Of a DNA stretch of 64,000 nucleotides, positions 53,149-64,000 are shown one piece after another; position 1 is the stretch's first letter; the number at the start of each line of letters is the position of its first letter. A program made the position numbers and the translations under genes. Under the pieces are notes generated by a model. It made no database searches. It worked only from the letters and a program-made list of their open reading frames with translations, and was not told the DNA's origin. This DNA is from Paraspadella gotoi (lineage: Eukaryota; Chaetognatha), in the NCBI GenBank assembly GCA_051294375.1, contig CM119267.1, positions 16,484,835 through 16,548,834 on the forward strand, written 5' to 3'.

Positions 53149-53496
53149 ATGACGGCGCCGACGACGAAAGGACCCGAAAATAACGCCGGGCGCGCCGGGA
53201 AAAGACGCTCGTACGGCGAGGGGAGGGGAGTAATGTCGCCGCCAGGCCGGGTCTTCTCGAGGAATGACAGAGTGAAAAGGAAGAAAAGGCTCGGCGTCGA
53301 GGGGAGAAGCGGAAAAGACGAGAAACAACGGAATGCCGGAGAAGATGAGATATTTTTGACGATCTGGATAGTGAGAGCGTTTTTCTTAAAACAGGGAAGA
53401 GAAGAAGGGAAGAGAAGAAGGGAAGAGAAGAAGAGAAGAAAAGAAGAACAGATGAGAACGAAATTTAAAGAACAAAAAAAAACTAAAAAACCCTAA
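53149..53496 (+). CDS. basic 115-residue ORF starting in a CpG-rich patch
   Basis: A complete ATG-to-stop plus-strand frame. The first 70 codons are mixed (MTAPTTKGPENNAGRAGKRR, with Trp/Ile/Phe near residue 72); the last 35 are Lys/Arg/Glu only and come from a purine-rich repeat. The start lies in a GCCGCC/CGACGCC-rich patch that may be a promoter CpG cluster. No donor is evident. The minus strand is also open in part. A purine-rich strand generates Lys/Arg/Glu frames easily, so only the first half carries weight. Confidence 0.22.
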   Translation: MTAPTTKGPENNAGRAGKRRSYGEGRGVMSPPGRVFSRNDRVKRKKRLGVEGRSGKDEKQRNAGEDEIFLTIWIVRAFFLKQGREEGKRRREEKKRRKEEQMRTKFKEQKKTKKP

Positions 53497-53959
53497 GCAA
53501 TGAAAAGAACGAAAATGAAATAGATTGAAAGGTTATTGACGAAAGTGAGTGAAATAAAATACTATAAAACCCAACAAAGCTTTAGGCGTTTAAGAATAAA
53601 ATAAGACGAAACGAAATGAAATACAACTCATCAAAATGAAACTAAACTCAACGAGGGCGTCCTCGTTCACGGAACGCGCGAACCGGAAATGACGCGAGAC
53701 GCGAGAGTCGCACGCGCGTGAGAAAAACGAAACCGAGTCCGTGTGACACTCGAATTCCGCGAGGGGTCACGTGACGTGCGAAGTCGGTGAGACGTTCTTT
53801 TGTTCAAGGGAGAAAAAAAAATGAGAGAGAAGTGCGAGCGAAAAATCTTTTTATTTTTCTTTAAAAATCAATTTGCGTCTAGTTTTCTAGGGTTCATTTC
53901 TTCGCTTGCTCTTCGAGTGGCGTGAATTCGACGGAGATAGAAAAAGGAAATTATTGCAC

Positions 53960-54302
53960 ACTATTAGACTTTTTTTTTACTCTATGACAGCATCGCAGGA
54001 GACTCAGCCTCACCTAAAGTGAAATCGGATCGGAGGATCGTGTAAACTCCGCAGAATCGGAATCACTGGATTGTGATTGGTCGAGGAAGAATCGGAATCG
54101 ACCAATCAGCTTTCAGAATCAATGGAACTGTCAAAATAACTCTTGCCTCTGATCCTCTTCTCCAGAAAAAAATAGACCTAGCTTTCCTTAGTTTCAGTAG
54201 AATTTATCTGGACTCCTGTGTGTGTTTCACCGTCACCATTTTATTCTCAGAATAAATCTCGTTTTGATTTCATCCAAAAACCCATGAGTTTTTCCTTAAA
54301 TG
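53960..54302 (+). mobile_element. probable truncated 5' LTR
   Basis: The sequence before the primer-binding site has LTR-like features: a perfect 11-bp inverted repeat with CCAAT/ATTGG cores (54074-54084 and 54098-54108), an AATAAA at 54251 and a T-rich run after it. The 5' edge is not identified. No gag or pol reading frame follows; a different dispersed repeat starts about 75 bases after the primer site, so the element is truncated. No second LTR was found in the window. Confidence 0.35.
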
Positions 54303-54342
54303 TGGTGGCAACCGTGGGATTCGAACCCACGCCTCCGAAGAG
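54303..54342 (+). mobile_element. LTR-retrotransposon primer-binding site, tRNA-Leu type, 40 nt long
   Basis: TGGTGGCAACC followed by GTGGGATTCGAACCCACG and CCTCCGAAGAG is the reverse complement of the 3' half of a leucine tRNA including CCA. It covers the acceptor strand, the whole T arm and the long variable arm (CTCTTCGGAG). The T-arm and variable-arm part matches the typical metazoan tRNA-Leu sequence as I know it; the acceptor part differs at about two positions. Encoded CCA and an AATAAA 50 bases upstream fit the junction of a 5' LTR and its primer site. A tRNA-derived retro-copy is the alternative. Confidence 0.55.
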
Positions 54343-54415
54343 ATAAAATTTGCGTTATAATTTTTTTGAAATAATAATTTTTTGTTCACATTTTGATGTT
54401 ACATAAGATCTTTAT

Positions 54416-54562
54416 CTTGATTGAAAGCTTGCAGAATCCTGCTATGTTATTATCTTGTAAGTGTGATGGAGGCCTTAAACCACCAAAGCCTGTCCAAAGT
54501 CAGGGACAAGATAGCTTATTTATTAAATGAATGGATAATTTTTATATTGGTTGTACCAATTT
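54416..54562 (-). mobile_element. 147-bp dispersed repeat, copy D, with target duplication
   Basis: Read on the minus strand the element starts GAAATTGGTACAACCAATAT and ends CTTTCAATCAAG. It is flanked by identical 14-bp direct repeats, CATAAGATCTTTAT, at 54402-54415 and 54563-54576, which look like a target-site duplication. It is about 95% identical by eye to the copy at 48119-48308. It has no coding capacity, and no A/B-box promoter is evident. It is probably a short non-autonomous transposon. Confidence 0.65.
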
Positions 54563-54779
54563 CATAAGATCTTTATGAGTAAGCTTTGCACAACTGGAGT
54601 TGGCAGCCCGAGTTGACGTACTTTTGTGCTATTTTAGAGGTGCTTCAGCAACTACATGGCACCCGTCTCTCCGAATCGACCGCCTCGGCAGAGAGAAAAC
54701 GAAAAACAACAACTTGCTCTCGCTCTTTCCGGATAAAGAGCCGTGTATCTCCGTTGTTGTCATCGCCGCCGCCTTCAAC

Positions 54780-54793
54780 GTTTCCATGGCAAC
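54780..54793. promoter_or_regulatory. palindromic X-box (RFX-type site)
   Basis: GTTTCCATGGCAAC fits the RFX consensus of two half-sites on opposite strands. X-boxes mark promoters of ciliary and other genes in animals. Here it sits in a CpG-rich patch with an adjacent ATGGCGGC on the minus strand. No start site or first exon was proven beside it, so its target is unknown. Confidence 0.45.
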
Positions 54794-55228
54794 GGCGCCC
54801 CGCCGCCATAACGACCCGAAAATGGGAAGAACATCGCAATAAAATCCGCGAAAACAATATCACGGCCTTCGGGGGGGGGGAAACGGCAGATAGGGGGGAG
54901 GGTCTGGGGAGAGATACGAGGGAGCTGGGGGAGAAGGGTGGAGATCGAGTCGGGTTGGGAATCGGAAGAGGCGGAGCCGGTATATCGCCGGCTGGGACTC
55001 GAAAGATAACGGGTGAGTGTGGAAAATGTGAACCATGAGTTGGAGGGATAATCTTGAGTATATAAGTGTACATAACTGTATATTTAAATGCATTGTTGGT
55101 TTGTTACGCATGTTTTCCAGCAGACATTCCAGGTACTTTTTCCACTGAAAATATTTTTTTTTATAAAAAATAAACAAACAAGAGGGAAACGCGAGCTGAA
55201 AGCAGATGAGACCGATGAGTGAAAAGGG

Positions 55229-55280
55229 GAGGAGGAGGAGGAGGAGGAGGAGGAGGAAGATTAGGAGGAGGAGGAGGAGT
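55229..55280 (+). repeat. (GGA)n microsatellite
   Basis: GGA run; similar tracts lie at 10844-10890 and 31826-31888. Confidence 0.9.
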
Positions 55281-55703
55281 AGAGTAAGCTGACCCTCGTT
55301 TACGCAAATGAGCCTCGAGACGAAGAGAAGGGGAAAAAACCCGCGGTGAGGGATGGTTTTTCCAGATGGCATCCGGGGATATCGNNNNNNNNNNNNNNNN
55401 NNNNNNNNNNNNNNNNNNNNNNNNNNNNNNNNNNNNNNNNNNNNNNNNNNNNNNNNNNNNNNNNNNNNNNNNNNNNNNNNNNNNNNNNNNNNNNNNNNNN
55501 NNNNNNNNNNNNNNNNNNNNNNNNNNNNNNNNNNNNNNNNNNNNNNNNNNNNNNNNNNNNNNNNNNNNNNNNNNNNNNNNNNNNNNNNNNNNNNNNNNNN
55601 NNNNNNNNNNNNNNNNNNNNNNNNNNNNNNNNNNNNNNNNNNNNNNNNNNNNNNNNNNNNNNNNNNNNNNNAGAGAAAGAGAGAGAGGTAAGTTCTAACT
55701 CAC

Positions 55704-56144
55704 CTGACGGACAGAAGAAGTTTTCGGAATGCGATTGAGCGAGAAAGGGAAGTTGATTCGGATGCTGTTGTTGTTGTTGTTGTTGTTGTAAGGCGAAGGC
55801 GACGGTGGCGTTGGCGATGCACTCGGAGCAGTCGCCGGCGGCGCCGTGAAAGAAGCCGACGCTGACGCCGGGCGAACCGGGCGACGCCGGAACGGGAGCC
55901 GAGTGGGCGGGGGGCGCCGCTACCGAGACTGACTTGGCCGCCACCCGGTGCAGCGGATGATGCAGCGGCGTCGTGGACGGACCGGCGCCGCGATGGCACG
56001 ACGACGCCGCCTCCATAGTGCCGAAGGGGTTGACGACGCCGTTGACGACGACGCCGACAGCGCCGCAGTCTGAACATCCGGGCGGAGAAGGGCGCCGCTC
56101 GTCGCCAAAGGGAGATTCCAGAGTTTGACCGAGCATTGGGTTGT
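55704..56144 (-). CDS. internal coding exon, polyQ and Ser/Pro/Ala-rich, unknown protein
   Basis: This is the best-supported coding exon of the window. On the minus strand an acceptor ending CTAAACCAG precedes base 56144. It has a C/T-rich tract and a perfect TACTAAC branch point about 35 bases upstream. The frame then stays open for the whole exon and ends at a consensus donor, CAG|GTGAGT, at 55703. About 147 codons are read, entering with two bases and leaving with one base of a split codon. The product starts NPMLGQTLESPFGDE, has two close cysteines (CSDC), a Ser/Pro/Ala/Val-rich middle with no microsatellite, an eight-Gln run and an end reading FFCPSG. There is no signal peptide, membrane segment or recognised domain. 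Low complexity with polyQ suits a disordered part of a regulatory protein, which is inference. Neighbouring exons are not identified; the 3' intron contains a GA tract and a 287-N gap. Confidence 0.6.
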
Positions 56145-56159
56145 CTGGTTTAGGGGAAT

Positions 56160-61126
<4,967 letters not shown>

Positions 61127-61354
61127 TTAACGAAGATAAAACAGATTTTTTATTTCCCTGTAAATTACCTGTTCGGACATCGCGCTGAAGCCGAGTATCG
61201 AGACCAACAAAGTTTCTTCTTGTACTTTGTCATCTCTCTTTCTGTTTCTCTCTGGGATGGTTTTTTGAATTTCCGCTTCATTCTGCAAGAAGAATGGCTG
61301 TTCTTCTGTTTTATTTTTCACCTGGCTTGAGATTATTTCATTTATACAAAAGTG
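61127..61354 (-). CDS. coding-like open frame, unknown
   Basis: A minus-strand frame of 75 codons lies in a repeat-poor stretch. An acceptor-like CCATTCTTCTTGCAG falls at 61283-61297 and a donor-like CAG|GTAATT at 61168, which would define an exactly 38-codon phase-0 exon (61169-61282). The product is charged and coding-like, with ERNRKRDDKVQEETLLVSIL followed by GFSAMSEQ. It shares the hexapeptide VSILGF with another open frame about 1.6 kb upstream on the same strand (62466-62873), so the two may be related exons or repeat copies. No family is recognised. The surrounding DNA (57-64 kb) has interrupted GA tracts suggestive of uncorrected long reads, so frameshifts are possible. Confidence 0.3.
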   Translation of the reverse strand, partial: HFCINEIISSQVKNKTEEQPFFLQNEAEIQKTIPERNRKRDDKVQEETLLVSILGFSAMSEQVIYREIKNLFYLR

Positions 61355-62465
61355 TCATGAGCATAGGTTACAAATAGTTCCACACACCTCGGAACAAGTT
61401 TATCCCCATTAGGACGAATTTGTCAGAATGCGAGACTTAAAAGAGCAGAGAAGACAACCGAAGTAAAATTACTGCGTCGACGTGTGAAGATATCCACAAC
61501 TTTTCGAGAGCTTTTTCTGTTCCATGCAGATTTTCCGTCGCGGTCTTCCTTTCGCGAGGGAACTCAACTAAAGAAGCTTATTTGTGTTTGCCCTATGCAG
61601 TCTTTTGTGTATTCATAATTGAAACAATACGGACCCCAAGCCACCCAGACAGCTGATATAAAAACAATTCAACCTTACGTCCTTAATAATATTTGTATTT
61701 TCAGTTAAAAATGGGACAACTTAAACTTTAAAAGGCATCAGAGAGTACACGGTCATGAGCCGCACAAATAAGAAAAAAGAAAATATAATTGATAAAAAAA
61801 GGAAGACAGAAGGAGAGAGGAATAGTAAGAGAAGGAGTAATAGAGACGAAATATAAGAGAGAGACGTAGTATAGAATGATGAGCGATGAGACGCGAGATA
61901 CGTAAATCGAAGATCTGAGAATAAGAGAAGCTAGCAGAGTTATAAAAGAAAGATTGGCTGAGCGAGTACGTTCAGTTATCGAGTCGTCGAGTACGGATCG
62001 AGGTACGGCGATCGTCAGAGGCAGAGTCCTCGACGAGAGAGAAGATATATCCAGACCATATTTTTTTTTGGTCATATTCAACGGTTTACTGCGTCACCTC
62101 CATGAATTCCCTCCGTGCGGTTGTATATTTCACAGGACGCCGGACATCGTCGTTATCCCTTGTCGTCGTCGTCTCTGATTTTGAGCGGTATCTAATGCTT
62201 CCGTAACATATCGTTGAGTTTTTTGACATCTCCGTTGCTTTCGTGTAAAAATTTTATGTCTTTCTAACGAGTTCTATATCAAGAGAGGCAGATATAAATA
62301 GTTAGCGAAAATTCCTATGAGCAATAGTGAATTGTTTTAACAATAATTTTATATTATAATTCACCTCTCAAACAAAGAGTCCCATCATTATGTCCATGAC
62401 CTTCGCAATTATCACACTCCGAATCGCCACGGGCCGAACCAGCTACTCACGCAATCTAACATCCG

Positions 62466-62873
62466 TTAGCCTCTATCTGCCGTCTCGTCACCTTTCCCGA
62501 CAAGAACGTCACTCCTGTCGCTCCGTCCTAACACCCCATTTTCACGCAATTGACCGATATTGTAACTGATACTGATCACGGATTCGATAGAGTCCGCTGC
62601 ATTTTCTCGATTCGGCGCAGATTTCTTCAAATTTACGAGGATTTTTTTCGCCTCGTTCGCTGAGTCAAGCGTCGACGCCAGTTTACGACATCGAGGGTGT
62701 TTGAAATTCCAAACGCTCCGCGAAAACATAAAATCTTCCAACCAATGCCTAAACTCGATCCAGCTTCTGAGTCTTTCGAATTCTGCGTTCTCATACTTCC
62801 CTGGACACTCGACCGGGCCATTTTTGTCATCCTCGAAACCAAGAATACTGACAATACCAACTTTGAGCCGGTA
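62466..62873 (-). CDS. coding-like open frame, unknown
   Basis: A 135-codon minus-strand frame without microsatellite content. It has varied codons, several Trp and Cys, and segments such as WIEFRHWLEDFMFSRSVWNF and SANEAKKILVNLKKSAPN. It has no ATG near its 5' end (the first ATG is at 62729) and no clear acceptor, so it would be an exon, a mobile-element remnant or a frame broken by sequencing error. A plus-strand frame overlaps it (62697 to 63149) with a GTAAGT at 62899, so strand is not certain. I favour minus because of its amino-acid composition and because two other minus candidates flank it. No domain is recognised. Confidence 0.28.
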   Translation of the reverse strand, partial: YRLKVGIVSILGFEDDKNGPVECPGKYENAEFERLRSWIEFRHWLEDFMFSRSVWNFKHPRCRKLASTLDSANEAKKILVNLKKSAPNRENAADSIESVISISYNIGQLRENGVLGRSDRSDVLVGKGDETADRG

Positions 62874-63357
62874 TCACTCTCAAGCCATTGTCATTCCCGT
62901 AAGTTTCTCGATCCAATCACCAAGCTTTATCCTTTACAAATCTTTTTCATTAACAGTAGAGTCAGACTTCAACTTATTTCAATTCTTTCAAGATCAATGA
63001 CCTCAAGTCCTGCCTCCTTTGTCATTGGCCAATCATTTATTACTCTCGCTCAGTCTCACTTTCCTATCCTCTTGCCATCTCATGTTACAACATTTTTAAC
63101 TCTTTATCTAGTCAAGCGGTCTGTCTCAGGTCGAGCGCTGTTGTTTTAATTTCTCCGAATCGAGGGGACGATATTTTTGCGCGAAAGGAGACCGAGCGAT
63201 AACGTATATGAAGCGTACTACACGTTGGTCCGACGAAGAGCAAGATACTATACGACAGCGCTTCCGGAATACTGTTCTTTTTCCTCATCTCAGACCTACT
63301 TTTCGTCCGTTGCGCGGGAGAGTTATATTCTACTTCAAGAATAGAGTATCAACTCAC

Positions 63358-63538
63358 CTATCTCTGTCTCCAGCAATTCCGGCAGATACACAACTCCAAC
63401 TACCGGGCGTCTCCCGACCCTCTCATCACATAAGTCGAACAGACGAAAATCCCTATCACCTCGGAATTGTGAAATAGAAATCAAAGCTCCAATTCGATCG
63501 CGAAAGAGAAAAAAAATAAAGCTTCGTAGCGAACGCAT
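63358..63538 (-). CDS. candidate exon end with consensus donor, unknown
   Basis: A minus-strand frame is open from 63538 and ends at a strong donor, GATAG|GTGAGTTG, at 63357. The part nearest the donor is coding-like: FRGDRDFRLFDLCDERVGRR, then PVVGVVYLPELLETEI. The 5' limit is unclear; pyrimidine-rich DNA with possible AG acceptors lies between about 63450 and 63520. It leaves one base of a split codon, which is compatible in phase with the entry of the polyQ exon at 56144, but more than 7 kb separates them and no link is shown. The opposite strand has a competing frame. No family is recognised. Confidence 0.28.
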
Positions 63539-63864
63539 TTACGACATCTGAGACGCGTAGAATCATCAGAAGTTATAGAATCAGCAGCATCGAGGGAAAC
63601 TGCGCATCTTCAACTGAAAACCGGGATGTTTCACCAGCCCGCAATCACGAACATATTCCTCTTAAAAAGTCAGTTTTCATCCTTAGAAAACTGAAATCAC
63701 ACAGTCCCTCCAATCCGATCGACCCCAGGCTGACGCGTGAGGTGATTAGCGCCCCTCAGCGTCGCACAAAGCCTAATATTAACTGCAACGACGAGATATC
63801 GCGTAGAACTTTCCCTGGGAACCAAAACACAACCGGCGTTATTCAATCAGTTTCAGTCGCCTAG
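63520..63864 (+). CDS. ATG-less open frame of 114 codons, unknown
   Basis: This plus-strand frame follows a TAA at 63517 and ends at TAG at 63862. It lacks an ATG. The composition is varied (segments such as NHEHIPLKKSVFILRKLK and NPIDPRLTREVISAPQRR) and contains no microsatellite. It could be a terminal exon or a decayed mobile-element ORF. It overlaps the 5' part of a minus-strand candidate, so at most one of the two is real in the overlap. No domain is recognised. Confidence 0.2.
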   Translation, partial: SFVANAFTTSETRRIIRSYRISSIEGNCASSTENRDVSPARNHEHIPLKKSVFILRKLKSHSPSNPIDPRLTREVISAPQRRTKPNINCNDEISRRTFPGNQNTTGVIQSVSVA

Positions 63865-64000
63865 ATTTCATTAATAAACCACACTCTCTCGAGGAACACA
63901 ATCGGAGTTTTCGTTAAAAACAGAGATACAGATATATAGAGAGCGAGGACTTGCTTGACAACGTTTTGATATAAGTAAAAGTAGATAAATATGAACGGTC

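Noticed and set aside
54303-54345. A tRNA-Leu gene on the minus strand
   Set aside because: Only the 3' half is present, CCA is encoded, and no anticodon or D arm follows; a primer-binding site or retro-copy fits better.
63208-63477. Plus-strand ORF starting MKRTTRWSDEEQDTI, SANT/Myb-like at first sight
   Set aside because: Only the first 15 residues resemble a SANT helix; the rest does not, the minus strand is also open, and the 3' part overlaps a better donor-ended frame.

Overview
This is a piece of a draft animal nuclear genome, most likely an arthropod (crustacean, chelicerate or insect). The phylum is an inference. Evidence: no dense prokaryotic-style gene packing; very abundant (GA/CT)n and (CGA/GAC)n microsatellites; 22 assembly gaps, 3 of exactly 10 N, 5 of 25 N and 14 of estimated length; metazoan-type splice signals (GTAAGT/GTGAGT donors, a perfect TACTAAC branch point); and an LTR-retrotransposon primer-binding site matching a metazoan-type leucine tRNA. 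No operons, phage, CRISPR, rRNA or complete tRNA genes are visible. No protein could be confidently assigned to a named family.

Layout. 1-9.0 kb: microsatellites, purine-rich tracts and eight gaps, with one 31-nt micro-exon candidate at 1906-1936. 9.0-14.7 kb: an imperfect direct duplication whose second copy is riddled with single-base indels; it looks like raw long-read gap filling. 14.7-21.9 kb: (CT)n/(GAC)n tracts and a Thr/Asn-rich minus-strand ORF near 17 kb. 22.2-24.1 kb: a repeat-poor island with a decayed transposase-like ORF. 24-31 kb: simple repeats. 31.3-35.3 kb: a second noisy duplication around a unique spacer. 36-42.5 kb: long one-sided polypurine/polypyrimidine domains. 43.4-44.9 kb: a diverged tandem duplication. 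45-54 kb: GA, AGAAC, CGA and TCA repeats plus a 155-codon stop-free frame at 50.5 kb. 53.9-54.6 kb: an LTR-like fragment with a 40-nt tRNA-Leu-complementary site, then a 147-bp dispersed repeat with a 14-bp target duplication. 54.8 kb: a palindromic RFX X-box. 55.7-56.1 kb: the best coding exon in the window (minus strand, polyQ). 57-61 kb: noisy GA/CT-rich DNA. 61.1-63.9 kb: a repeat-poor, coding-like island with several open frames and splice donors, mostly on the minus strand.

The window is probably intergenic and intronic DNA holding scattered exons of at least one minus-strand gene, plus old mobile elements. Most open frames here are by-products of GA, CGA or purine-strand bias and were left out. 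The entries called CDS are exon or ORF candidates, with confidence set accordingly.
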